Of a DNA stretch of 21,854 nucleotides, positions 13,227-19,021 are shown in pieces. Each line of letters opens with the position of its first letter. Position 1 is the stretch's first letter. Below the pieces are notes generated by a model that saw nothing but the letters and a program-made list of their open reading frames with translations, made no database searches and was not told the DNA's origin. Both the position numbers and the translations under genes were made by a program. Source of the DNA: a virus; IMG/VR virus record IMGVR_UViG_3300032267_000912, positions 1-21,854 of that record. One strand, written 5' to 3'.

Positions 13227-13241
13227 TTTCACGATGTGAAA
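13227..13241. promoter_or_regulatory. Operator-like palindrome TTTCACGATGTGAAA
   Basis: Second palindrome of the two-armed element. It overlaps the stop codon of the small membrane protein gene 13229-13387. Confidence 0.55.
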
Positions 13242-13387
13242 AATAGAGCATAAATCACGTGCCCGATGAGGTATAAAAACAGGGTTAGCACCAGTAAGTT
13301 CTCCCTGCGCCTCATTTTGTCTATTTTGGGGTCGTGCTCGATAAACTTACGCCGTATCTTCTCGCCGTAGTCGTCCCCCCGTCTCAC
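13229..13387 (-). CDS. Small single-span membrane protein, 52 residues, GTG start
   Basis: After the GTG (start) the product reads RRGDDYGEKIRRKFIEHDPK, then IDKMRRRE, then one hydrophobic span NLLVLTLFLYLIGHVIYALF (about 30-49). The GTG overlaps the previous stop as GTGA, the same coupling style used throughout the block. It is the last gene of the early block, and its stop falls inside the operator palindrome. The positive charges before the span suggest an N-in orientation. Function unknown. Confidence 0.6.
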   Translation of the reverse strand: MRRGDDYGEKIRRKFIEHDPKIDKMRRRENLLVLTLFLYLIGHVIYALFFTS

Positions 13388-13578
13388 TTAACTACCTCGT
13401 AGTCCATGCGCTTTGCCATGCCCTCGGCCCACTCCCTAAACTCTCGGCGGTTGTCTGCGCTCTGCTCGTCGGATGGGTCCCACATGGCCTGAAACTGAAA
13501 GCCACCGAGCTCGTCATAAAACTCGATCTTCTCGAGGTTGCCCTCCTTATCCAATACGTCTGTCGGTATGACCCTCAT
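13384..13578 (-). CDS. Hypothetical protein, 64 residues
   Basis: Begins MRVIPTDVLDKEGNLEKIEF and continues YDELGGFQFQAMWDPSDEQS and DNRREFREWAEGMAKRMDYE. Beta strands, then a charged helix. Joined to the gene before by ATGA and to the gene after by GTGA. No family recognised. Confidence 0.7.
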   Translation of the reverse strand: MRVIPTDVLDKEGNLEKIEFYDELGGFQFQAMWDPSDEQSADNRREFREWAEGMAKRMDYEVVK

Positions 13579-13922
13579 TTCTCCTCCTTGATCTTGTTGA
13601 CGATGTCCGTGACCTTGTTGCCACGCTCTTCCCAGCTGTCCTGCGTGCCGTAGTCGCCCCTGCTCATGCGCATCCGCTCGTGGTGCCTAAACTCAGGCTC
13701 GACTGCTAGCCACGCCGAGAATGCCTCCTTGTACTCGAGCCACTCGTCGTTCTGTACGAATAGGGGATGGTTTAGCCCGACCACGTCCACGCACGCCGAG
13801 TAGTCGGATAGTGGCACCCAACTATAATTTTTGTTGGGCTTGACAGCGCCCAGCCCAACTCGGTCGCGTGCCTTGATAAAGCGTGCGTATGCCTTCTGTT
13901 GTACTTCGTTTAGTTCAATCAT
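13575..13922 (-). CDS. Hypothetical protein, 115 residues
   Basis: Starts MIELNEVQQKAYARFIKARD and has VGLGAVKPNKNYSWVPLSDY, then WLEYKEAFSAWLAVEPEFRH. It is predicted helical with exposed tryptophans. It follows the sigma-like gene with an 8-base overlap, so it could be a partner of that factor; this is inference from position only. Confidence 0.7.
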   Translation of the reverse strand: MIELNEVQQKAYARFIKARDRVGLGAVKPNKNYSWVPLSDYSACVDVVGLNHPLFVQNDEWLEYKEAFSAWLAVEPEFRHHERMRMSRGDYGTQDSWEERGNKVTDIVNKIKEEK

Positions 13923-14487
13923 CTAAGTGCTCCTCGGTAAATTTTTCTTGGTTAATGTAATCGAGCGAGACTGGCTCGCGTGCGATGTACCCGTGCAACT
14001 GGTGCACCTTGCTTTCTGTCACGCCCATGATCGAGGCCGTCTCGCTTGCCTTTGGTTTGCGCCCCAGTACTTGGGATAGTGAGCGCTCGGTGTAGTTCAA
14101 CTTTTTTACCTGCTCCATGATATTGATTGGTAGCCGTATGATGTTTGCCGTATTGTCTAGGTCACGCCGTACACCCTTTTCAATAAACGTCTTGGCGTAG
14201 GTAGCAAAGCGCGCGTTGTTCTTGGGCACCCACCGGCGACCTGCTGTAAACAGTGCCTCGTTACCCATGGCGACCATGTCCTCCACCGGTACCTTGCCGT
14301 GGTTCCACGCCGTCATCTTACGGACGACGTAGACCACAAAGCGCAGGTTGTGCTTGATCAACTTCTCTAGCGCACGCTCGTCACCCTTGGCGATCTTGCC
14401 CGCGAGCTCGTGCTCCTCCTCCACTGTCAACGGCTCGATGCCGTACAGTGATTTGAGGTAATCACTTAGTATGTCGTTTTCTTTCAT
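13915..14487 (-). CDS. Sigma-70 family factor lacking region 4
   Basis: 190 residues. Region 1.2 is at about 5-35 (LSDYLKSLYGIEPLTVEEEH, then ELAGKIAKGDERALEKL), region 2 at about 37-112 (HNLRFVVYVVRKM, EDMVAMGNEALFTAGRRW, ARFATYAKTFIEKGVRRDL), and a region-3-like helical part at about 113-172 (RLPINIMEQVKKL, LGRKPKASETASIMGVTESK). It ends with VSLDYINQEKFTEEHLDD, where primary sigma factors go on to region 4. It would direct host RNA polymerase to phage promoters. GGAG lies six bases before the ATG. The absence of region 4 recalls T4 gp55, which recognises a lone -10-like element. Confidence 0.85.
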   Translation of the reverse strand: MKENDILSDYLKSLYGIEPLTVEEEHELAGKIAKGDERALEKLIKHNLRFVVYVVRKMTAWNHGKVPVEDMVAMGNEALFTAGRRWVPKNNARFATYAKTFIEKGVRRDLDNTANIIRLPINIMEQVKKLNYTERSLSQVLGRKPKASETASIMGVTESKVHQLHGYIAREPVSLDYINQEKFTEEHLDD

Positions 14488-14638
14488 GCGATCTCCATAA
14501 GGTTGAAATTAGTGCGCCGATTGGTTTGTGTAGCATCATTACGACGCCGACAATCAACCAGATAAAAGTATCCAGATTAAATTGTTCGCTTACCAAAAAC
14601 CAACACACTAGCGTTAATAAAAATCCTATGATTGTCAA
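14462..14638 (-). CDS. Small membrane protein, 58 residues, TTG start
   Basis: Reads (M)TIIGFLLTLVCWFLVSEQ, then NLDTFIWLIVGVVMMLHKPI and GALISTLWRSHERKRHTK. Two hydrophobic spans are at about 3-17 and 25-37. The TTG overlaps the previous stop as TTGA and has GGGGAGG eight bases upstream, an excellent ribosome site that decides for this start. The gene extends 26 bases into the sigma-like gene. Function unknown. Confidence 0.6.
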   Translation of the reverse strand: MTIIGFLLTLVCWFLVSEQFNLDTFIWLIVGVVMMLHKPIGALISTLWRSHERKRHTK

Positions 14639-14817
14639 AATGGTGCCTCCCCTAGTATTAGCATTGCCTGTTGGTGTGGATTCGATTTTGGAACCTTTGG
14701 CAGGGGCTCTAGGCGCGTTTCGCCAGTAAGGTAGGGGGTAGCCTCCACCTTACTCGCAAACTTGCGTACTGCCCCGCCAAACTCGTCAATCAACACGTAC
14801 TTGTACTGGCTTGCCAT
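14635..14817 (-). CDS. Hypothetical protein, 60 residues
   Basis: Begins MASQYKYVLIDEFGGAVRKF, then ASKVEATPYLTGETRLEPLP. Two beta strands and a short helix are likely, as in many small phage early proteins. Overlaps both neighbours (32 bases before, TTGA after). No family recognised. Confidence 0.65.
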   Translation of the reverse strand: MASQYKYVLIDEFGGAVRKFASKVEATPYLTGETRLEPLPKVPKSNPHQQAMLILGEAPF

Positions 14818-14965
14818 TTTTAATCTCGTCTATGCGGTGTTGTAGCACACTAATCGCGGTATTAAAGTGACCAGTACCCTCTTCTTGGGGTTTGTAGTAC
14901 TCGTGTCGCAATACCTCGATCTCGTTGCGCAGTACTGCCATATACATATTAGAAAAATTATCCAT
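14786..14965 (-). CDS. Hypothetical protein, 59 residues
   Basis: Start set at the ATG at 14963-14965 because AGGAGA lies about nine bases upstream. An earlier ATG would lie within the preceding gene without a site. The product reads MDNFSNMYMAVLRNEIEVLR, then HEYYKPQEEGTGHFNTAISV and LQHRIDEIKNG. Two helices; short phage proteins with a TGHFNTAISVLQHRI-like helix are known but uncharacterised. Confidence 0.7.
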   Translation of the reverse strand: MDNFSNMYMAVLRNEIEVLRHEYYKPQEEGTGHFNTAISVLQHRIDEIKNGKPVQVRVD

Positions 14966-15116
14966 TCTGTTTTGTCTCCTGTTCTTTTTTCCAGTCAAGC
15001 CATACCTCTAGCAGGTTTTGCTCGGGCGGGCGTGGCTTGGTTAGTACGTCGTTGATAAATTTCTGCTGTTCGGCAGATTGGTAGTTTAGGTAAGCCATTG
15101 TTTGTAGTCCGTGCAT
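14958..15116 (-). CDS. Small hypothetical protein, 52 residues
   Basis: MHGLQTMAYLNYQSAEQQKF, then INDVLTKPRPPEQNLLEVWL and DWKKEQETKQNG. The first ATG overlaps the previous stop as TAATG. A start at residue 7 is the alternative. Helical, polar and probably soluble, with no recognised family. Confidence 0.65.
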   Translation of the reverse strand: MHGLQTMAYLNYQSAEQQKFINDVLTKPRPPEQNLLEVWLDWKKEQETKQNG

Positions 15117-15313
15117 TATTTTCTTTCCTCATAGTCTTTTACTGCGTCTTCAAGATTACTAAAATAGTGACCCCATGATGTTGACCTAGGATCGCCCTCA
15201 AAGTAGCGCCATGTTACGAATGGCGTTACCTTACTGCGCCACGTTGCCAGTATAGCGTTGTCGCTAAACTGGAGCACAGTGGCACCATTGTGTAATACGT
15301 CACCGATCTTCAT
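15116..15313 (-). CDS. Hypothetical protein, 65 residues
   Basis: MKIGDVLHNGATVLQFSDNA, then ILATWRSKVTPFVTWRYFEG and HYFSNLEDAVKDYEERK. A strand-rich first half (possible SH3-like or small beta barrel) and a C-terminal helix. GGGAGG before the ATG is a strong ribosome site. No family named. Confidence 0.7.
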   Translation of the reverse strand: MKIGDVLHNGATVLQFSDNAILATWRSKVTPFVTWRYFEGDPRSTSWGHYFSNLEDAVKDYEERK

Positions 15314-15322
15314 ATGCCCTCC

Positions 15323-15472
15323 CTATTTGTTTATCTTAACCCAAAAGAACGAAATGCTCGGGTGCTTTTCTTGCAGGCTCTCGATTCGTTCCTCTGCTTT
15401 TTTCACTGTCTCGTACAGTCCAAAGGCAAAAATACTGCCCTCGGTACTGGCGCCAATCACTGTCAGTTTCAT
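15323..15472 (-). CDS. Small hypothetical protein, 49 residues
   Basis: MKLTVIGASTEGSIFAFGLY, then ETVKKAEERIESLQEKHPSI and SFFWVKINK. The strand-helix-strand shape is like other tiny early proteins in this block. It starts two bases after the preceding stop and is followed by a strong ribosome site for the next gene. Confidence 0.7.
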   Translation of the reverse strand: MKLTVIGASTEGSIFAFGLYETVKKAEERIESLQEKHPSISFFWVKINK

Positions 15473-15473
15473 G

Positions 15474-15782
15474 CTACGCCCCCAGTGCTTTGACTACTAC
15501 TGCGTCGATCGCCTTGACCTCGGTGACCTGCTTGACAAACTCGTCGTTGCTGAGCTTGCGCACCAGGGTAGGGCTGATCGTGGCACGATCGTAGTGTTGC
15601 ACCTCGGCAAAGAACTTAGAGCCCTCGTAGGTGCCTACGCCACGCTTGATGAGCTCGGCCTTGAACTTGCGTGCTGTTGCCTCGAGCTCGTCGATGGCCT
15701 GCTTGACTGCGCCCAACTGGTCGACCAAGTCGTCGGTAAATGCTGGCACTTCGTTAAATGATGGTACGTTGATTGTGTTCAT
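15474..15782 (-). CDS. Hypothetical protein, 102 residues
   Basis: The first half is a helix (PAFTDDLVDQLGAVKQAIDE, then LEATARKFKAELIKRGVGTY). A beta segment EGSKFFAEVQHYDRATISPT and a second helix KLSNDEFVKQVTEVKAID follow. The outline (coiled helix, a GTYEG turn, an R-x-T pair) is like a class of small phage replication-associated proteins, but I cannot assign a family. It is the first gene downstream of the sigma-70-type promoter at 15803-15831, with CGGAGG before the ATG. Confidence 0.65.
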   Translation of the reverse strand: MNTINVPSFNEVPAFTDDLVDQLGAVKQAIDELEATARKFKAELIKRGVGTYEGSKFFAEVQHYDRATISPTLVRKLSNDEFVKQVTEVKAIDAVVVKALGA

Positions 15783-15802
15783 AATTCCTCCGTTAAAAAT
15801 TT

Positions 15803-15831
15803 ATTATACAGACCTTTTTACTTTTTTGCAA
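15803..15831 (-). promoter_or_regulatory. Host-type sigma-70 promoter
   Basis: On the minus strand TTGCAA (15826-15831) and TATAAT (15803-15808) are separated by exactly 17 bases. This is a near-consensus housekeeping promoter, 21 bases upstream of the 15474-15782 start. It would give a second early transcript reading toward the sigma-like gene. Confidence 0.75.
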
Positions 15832-16024
15832 AGTATATCTCGATGTTTTTAGAGTCGGCGTTTACATATCCGCCAAACCCCTGCTCGACCATGTAGTCGT
15901 CTGCCTCTTCCTCCGTGGCAAACTCCCGTGTGTCGTGCACTGCGTGGATCAGCGCCACTGGGTAGTGGTCGTCGCCCTTCACAAAGTCCCCGAACTCCAT
16001 GTCGCCAAAATAATAGAATGCCAT
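15818..16024 (-). CDS. Hypothetical protein, 68 residues
   Basis: MAFYYFGDMEFGDFVKGDDH, then YPVALIHAVHDTREFATEEE and ADDYMVEQGFGGYVNADSKN. Acidic and aromatic, with an alternating strand-helix pattern. The gene end overlaps the sigma-70-type promoter of the next unit. No family recognised. Confidence 0.7.
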   Translation of the reverse strand: MAFYYFGDMEFGDFVKGDDHYPVALIHAVHDTREFATEEEADDYMVEQGFGGYVNADSKNIEIYFAKK

Positions 16025-16026
16025 GA

Positions 16027-16140
16027 TTAATCCTCCTCTTCTACTTGAATTGAAATGATGCGCAGTCCATCAAATATCTCAACTACCTCGAACTCGATGC
16101 CTGCCTTTTCTAATAGGTCATACAATTGATCTGCTGTCAT
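16027..16140 (-). CDS. Very small protein, 37 residues
   Basis: MTADQLYDLLEKAGIEFEVV, then EIFDGLRIISIQVEEED. An amphipathic helix followed by beta strands, with an acidic end. GGAG lies about nine bases before the ATG, and the gene sits exactly between two neighbours with one- to two-base gaps. Short, but the layout is convincing. Confidence 0.6.
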   Translation of the reverse strand: MTADQLYDLLEKAGIEFEVVEIFDGLRIISIQVEEED

Positions 16141-16141
16141 G

Positions 16142-16450
16142 TTATTTCACTCCTGCCATTTTGTTTGCCCATACTACGCCGTTGTGTTGCTTGACGTACT
16201 CCCATGATCCCTTGGTGCCGTCCTTAACTTGGAGGCGTGATGGGATTGTGTTGCCCCAGTAGTCACTGGCACCCTTGAGACCTAGGAGGCATTTGCCTGC
16301 CTCTATTGCCTCCATCATGGTGCGACCATACGATCCTTGGAGTGACCACATACCACTGTTAATCGCGCGCTGTATGGAGGCGTAGTAATCTGCCTCACTG
16401 ATCTCTTCGTCAAACTCGATATTGTTTACGTCTTCTAATGTGAATGTCAT
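16142..16450 (-). CDS. Hypothetical protein, 102 residues
   Basis: MTFTLEDVNNIEFDEEISEA, then YYASIQRAINSGMWSLQGSY and GRTMMEAIEAGKCLLGLKGA, ending SWEYVKQHNGVVWANKMAGV. Helical, with a QRAINSGMW-SLQGSYGR-MMEAIEAG core of a kind seen in small phage proteins of unknown role. Starts with an ATGA overlap. Confidence 0.7.
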   Translation of the reverse strand: MTFTLEDVNNIEFDEEISEADYYASIQRAINSGMWSLQGSYGRTMMEAIEAGKCLLGLKGASDYWGNTIPSRLQVKDGTKGSWEYVKQHNGVVWANKMAGVK

Positions 16451-16629
16451 TTTGTTACTCCTATTTGTGGTACTACACTGTTAATTTTAAACACGCCACT
16501 GTCGTAGTCGTGCTCCAAGTCTAAAAGGTTTACGCCCCACGCCTTTTCACGTGCCTCGTCGATATCCTCGGCGTCAATTACAGTCGAATAGTACGACTCG
16601 CGTACGTACGTCACAATATATTTACTCAT
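16447..16629 (-). CDS. Small DpnD/PcfM-like hypothetical protein, 60 residues
   Basis: MSKYIVTYVRESYYSTVIDA, then EDIDEAREKAWGVNLLDLEH. A strand, then V-x-A-E-D-x-D-E-A-x-E-x-A helix is the pattern of small DpnD/PcfM-like proteins. Their function is not known. The product at 17560-17745 has the same outline (EVEADDEDQARDLIMG), so the two may be paralogues. Confidence 0.6.
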   Translation of the reverse strand: MSKYIVTYVRESYYSTVIDAEDIDEAREKAWGVNLLDLEHDYDSGVFKINSVVPQIGVTK

Positions 16630-16858
16630 AAGTTAACTCCCATTGTACTGGATAAGATGGCAGGACTACATAGTCCGACCAATCGGTTGTGTTGTCCTTG
16701 GCGCGATACGCCACGACGTCGTACCAATTGTCGTCCTCTTCGTTTACTGCGATGGTGACAGTCCACGACCACAAATTGTAAGACCAGTCGCCGTCCTTGT
16801 AGATCTCGTGCTTGTAACGATCCTTCAAAATTTCTACTGCCTTGATTAGTCTGTTCAC
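16622..16858 (-). CDS. Hypothetical protein, 78 residues, GTG start
   Basis: The GTG at 16856-16858 overlaps the stop of the previous gene as GTGA. The product reads (M)NRLIKAVEILKDRYKHEI, then YKDGDWSYNLWSWTVTIAVN and WYDVVAYRAKDNTTDWSDYV. A helix followed by a W/Y-rich beta sheet. No family recognised. An out-of-frame 86-residue reading over the same bases is basic, lacks coupling and is rejected. Confidence 0.65.
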   Translation of the reverse strand: MNRLIKAVEILKDRYKHEIYKDGDWSYNLWSWTVTIAVNEEDDNWYDVVAYRAKDNTTDWSDYVVLPSYPVQWELTYE

Positions 16859-17019
16859 TCTGTAATCTCCTCGTCGTCAAATTCAAAGTTAATGGTGCGA
16901 CTGCAACACGTGCACCTTTCTACATATATAAAGCCATTGTTGCTAACTGCCTCCGTCCTTGCCCCATCGTAGGGGCAGGTAAATGGTTGGTCGCTATCTG
17001 CTATGAAAATGTCGGTCAT
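16855..17019 (-). CDS. Small zinc-ribbon-like protein, 54 residues
   Basis: MTDIFIADSDQPFTCPYDGA, then RTEAVSNNGFIYVERCTCCS and RTINFEFDDEEITE. Only one complete CxxC (CTCC) and one further cysteine (C15 in CPYDG) are seen, so a three-cysteine zinc site would need another ligand; call it zinc-ribbon-like only. The ATG overlaps the previous stop as ATGA and its own stop overlaps the next GTG start. Confidence 0.6.
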   Translation of the reverse strand: MTDIFIADSDQPFTCPYDGARTEAVSNNGFIYVERCTCCSRTINFEFDDEEITE

Positions 17020-17285
17020 TCGTATACTCCCAGTTCGCCTGCGTTAATCCACTCTGCGTAGAGTCCGTATTTATGTAACGTGTTGGTGATCAGTGGGTTG
17101 ACACCAAACTCCCAATCTGATCCGATCGTGTGCCCGTCGTAATAGTCCGCCCATAGTGTGTCGCCGTACTTGGGGTCAAAATTGCACTCGGCGCTGATCT
17201 GAAAGTTCTTGATGTCATAGCGCTCGTATACCGGCGCGTTGATCTTCCTGAGTGCGTTAAATGCTAGTCTGTGCTTGCGTGTCAT
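17016..17285 (-). CDS. Hypothetical protein, 89 residues
   Basis: MTRKHRLAFNALRKINAPVY, then ERYDIKNFQISAECNFDPKY and DYYDGHTIGSDWEFGVNPLI. A basic helix at the start, then a mixed sheet with several aspartates and aromatics. Joined to neighbours by ATGA overlaps. No family recognised. Confidence 0.7.
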   Translation of the reverse strand: MTRKHRLAFNALRKINAPVYERYDIKNFQISAECNFDPKYGDTLWADYYDGHTIGSDWEFGVNPLITNTLHKYGLYAEWINAGELGVYE

Positions 17286-17548
17286 ACTGCCTCCTTTGTT
17301 GGATACTCAATCTTATTAATCACATACTCCATCAGGGTGATGGCGAGCTCGCGCTTGATCTGCTCTTCCATGTTGGTCGCGCTAAACCCACCCGACCATG
17401 ACGACTGATTAGAGCGCGCTATGCCCTGCAAATACCTGAGAGCACGCACTGGGTCTTCAATGTCATTGATCGCGCTGAAGAGCTCTTCGTGATAGTCGTG
17501 GTAAAAATTCTTTGCTAGCGCACGCACGCCAAATTGTAGATCTGCCAT
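17282..17548 (-). CDS. Hypothetical helical protein, 88 residues
   Basis: MADLQFGVRALAKNFYHDYH, then EELFSAINDIEDPVRALRYL and QGIARSNQSSWSGGFSATNM, ending IKRELAITLMEYVINKIEYP. Predicted mainly helical. The AGGAGG-type site before the ATG is strong. No family recognised. Confidence 0.7.
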   Translation of the reverse strand: MADLQFGVRALAKNFYHDYHEELFSAINDIEDPVRALRYLQGIARSNQSSWSGGFSATNMEEQIKRELAITLMEYVINKIEYPTKEAV

Positions 17549-17559
17549 ATTACCTCCTG

Positions 17560-17745
17560 TTAAGTTTTTTCAATATCTTTTACAACTTCTGTAATACTTC
17601 CTTCAAAAAATTCCCAATCAGTTTCATAGGAATCGTTTTCAATCTCTGCACCCATGATTAAATCTCTTGCCTGATCTTCGTCATCAGCCTCAACTTCAAT
17701 CTCAAAATACTGTTTTCTAATCATTACTCCGCTATATATTGGCAT
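17560..17745 (-). CDS. Small DpnD/PcfM-like hypothetical protein, 61 residues
   Basis: MPIYSGVMIRKQYFEIEVEA, then DDEDQARDLIMGAEIENDSY. The strand-then-EADDEDQARDL-helix pattern matches the product at 16447-16629 and the DpnD/PcfM-like outline; a duplicated early gene is possible. Acidic. More AT-rich than its neighbours. Confidence 0.6.
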   Translation of the reverse strand: MPIYSGVMIRKQYFEIEVEADDEDQARDLIMGAEIENDSYETDWEFFEGSITEVVKDIEKT

Positions 17746-17754
17746 TTCATTCCC

Positions 17755-17973
17755 CTATAAATTAGAAATAACTTCTTCGAACTCGTCTTCGAGCTCTTGA
17801 ATCTCGTCGTCTGTCAATCCCTCGTAGCAGGGTGACAGATCCCAATCCCATCCACCCTTGCCCTCGTCGTCCATGTCGTACCAGTAAAACACCATGATCT
17901 TGGTGCCCTCGACGTCGACCTCGTATGTGTTTGATACCTTCTTAGATATTAGCACTGGATCTTTGATTCTCAT
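17755..17973 (-). CDS. Acidic hypothetical protein, 72 residues
   Basis: MRIKDPVLISKKVSNTYEVD, then VEGTKIMVFYWYDMDDEGKG and DLSPCYEGLTDDEIQELEDE. A beta sheet followed by a very acidic C-terminal helix. Ten bases separate it from the next gene, with a GGGGAA site. No family recognised. Confidence 0.65.
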   Translation of the reverse strand: MRIKDPVLISKKVSNTYEVDVEGTKIMVFYWYDMDDEGKGGWDWDLSPCYEGLTDDEIQELEDEFEEVISNL

Positions 17974-17974
17974 A

Positions 17975-18229
17975 TTACACCTCCCAAAATTGGATTGTTG
18001 GATCGAGTTTCTGTAACTGCTCAGCGACTCGGATTAAATTATTATACCTGCGATTGACCTCAGCGCGTGAGAGCTCGCCATCCATGGTGAGGTTCTCAGG
18101 GCTTAGCTCGTTGTCAATACGACGCGCTAGGCGCTGACGATCGCCCTCATTAGTTAGATCATACTGGCCACGATTAAAGATCGCGTTCCAGTCATTGGCC
18201 TGCTTTACATAATTTTGTAGTGCTTTCAT
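17975..18229 (-). CDS. Hypothetical helical protein, 84 residues
   Basis: Start set at the ATG at 18227-18229: it has GGAGG upstream and overlaps the previous stop as ATGA. A start six codons earlier would lie inside the previous gene. The product MKALQNYVKQANDWNAIFNR is followed by GQYDLTNEGDRQRLARRIDN and ELSRAEVNRRYNNLIRVAEQ. Charged and helical, possibly nucleic-acid-binding. No family recognised. Confidence 0.7.
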   Translation of the reverse strand: MKALQNYVKQANDWNAIFNRGQYDLTNEGDRQRLARRIDNELSPENLTMDGELSRAEVNRRYNNLIRVAEQLQKLDPTIQFWEV

Positions 18230-18432
18230 TTTAATTCCTCCATCCATTGATTGTAATCCTTAGATAAAAATAATGCCTCCGCATCCTTACGATCGGCAAA
18301 CCAGTTTGATGTGATTTTGCGTGCATAACCACCTTGCACTGCCCACACGTCATACTTACCGGCGCCCAGTGGATCGATGCGCACCTCGAACGTGATGTCG
18401 CCGGTTGGGTTCCAAATCTTTGCGTAGCTCAT
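18226..18432 (-). CDS. Hypothetical protein, 68 residues
   Basis: Start set at the ATG at 18430-18432, which has AGGAGA seven bases upstream. The product MSYAKIWNPTGDITFEVRID is followed by PLGAGKYDVWAVQGGYARKI and NWFADRKDAEALFLSKDYNQ, a sheet followed by a helix. A TATAAT with a weak -35 sits 23 bases before the start (18455-18460), and a small GCTCA/TGAGC hairpin precedes it. Confidence 0.7.
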   Translation of the reverse strand: MSYAKIWNPTGDITFEVRIDPLGAGKYDVWAVQGGYARKITSNWFADRKDAEALFLSKDYNQWMEELK

Positions 18433-18486
18433 ATTATCTCCTGTTGATGTGATCATTATACTGGGTCAGTGGCTCACAGACTGAGC

Positions 18487-18663
18487 TTAGGCCTCTTCAA
18501 TGTATTGTTTTATAATTTCAATGGCACGGCTTGGTTCGGTCGTCGATTCGTACTTTACATCACCCGCGCGGTGGAGCTGTACCTGATAATGTTTATTGCG
18601 CAGGGTGCACACCACAAAAACGTCAGGCTTGATCTCGCGCTTATAAATTAATTGTGTTGTCAT
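18487..18663 (-). CDS. Small hypothetical protein, 58 residues
   Basis: MTTQLIYKREIKPDVFVVCT, then LRNKHYQVQLHRAGDVKYES and SRAIEIIKQYIEEA. A beta-rich start and a C-terminal helix. GGAGGC lies about six bases before the ATG. The stop is followed by 50 noncoding bases. No family recognised. Confidence 0.65.
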   Translation of the reverse strand: MTTQLIYKREIKPDVFVVCTLRNKHYQVQLHRAGDVKYESTTEPSRAIEIIKQYIEEA

Positions 18664-18674
18664 ATTGCCTCCGA

Positions 18675-18941
18675 TTAAATGTCCATGCCAAATTGTACTA
18701 CAACCACGGCGCGATCGTTTAGGATGCCGTCACGCATGATCCTGTACGACTTGCAAAAACTGGTGCCTGCGCCACGGCTCTCGCGGTGCCACAACTGGGC
18801 AAACGCCTCGTCGATTTCGTCGTCGACGATTGGCTCATAGTCGAGTGTTTGAAATAGAAAGTAGCCGTCGGTGGCGCTGTATCCATCAAAAATCTCACCG
18901 ATGGTGGTGATTTTAAAGTTATTGTGCTCGATTGGTTTCAT
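18675..18941 (-). CDS. Hypothetical protein, 88 residues
   Basis: MKPIEHNNFKITTIGEIFDG, then YSATDGYFLFQTLDYEPIVD and QLWHRESRGAGTSFCKSYRI, ending NDRAVVVVQFGMDI. A mixed alpha/beta protein with AGGAG before the ATG. A TATAAT on the minus strand at 18968-18973 lies 27 bases upstream but has no good -35. The gene is the first one downstream of hammerhead candidate 1. Confidence 0.7.
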   Translation of the reverse strand: MKPIEHNNFKITTIGEIFDGYSATDGYFLFQTLDYEPIVDDEIDEAFAQLWHRESRGAGTSFCKSYRIMRDGILNDRAVVVVQFGMDI

Positions 18942-18972
18942 GGTGGCTCCTGTATTGGTTTGGGTTGATTAT

Positions 18973-19021
18973 AAGGCATTGCTACCGACCTAGGGGTTGC
19001 TAGCCTAGGAAGAGGTGCCTT
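18973..19021 (-). other. Long hairpin directly behind hammerhead candidate 1
   Basis: On the minus strand AAGGCA pairs with TGCCTT (outer stem), and the two CCTAGG copies pair with each other (inner stem, 18989-18994 with 19004-19009), separated by internal loops. It begins one base after stem II of the ribozyme. It may protect the 5' end released by cleavage or form part of the same RNA domain. Confidence 0.4.

Larger units (their letters stand above)
13044..13241. repeat. Two-armed palindromic control element with an operator at each end
   Basis: The left arm (13044-13112) and the right arm (13174-13241, read on the minus strand) are about 70-bp imperfect inverted copies. Each begins with TTTCACRATGTGAAA, continues through TAAGTC-TTGAT-TT-GACGGG and ends in GCGG...TTGCGGGGGT. 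Between them is an AT-rich stretch that can extend the hairpin. A related element is at 21141-21297. The arm ends could act as a strong bidirectional terminator between the early and replication blocks, and the ends as operators. Confidence 0.75.

Noticed and set aside
16626-16886. 86-residue arginine-rich frame overlapping 16622-16858
   Set aside because: A shadow of the GTG-started gene and the zinc-ribbon-like gene, both of which have stop-start coupling.
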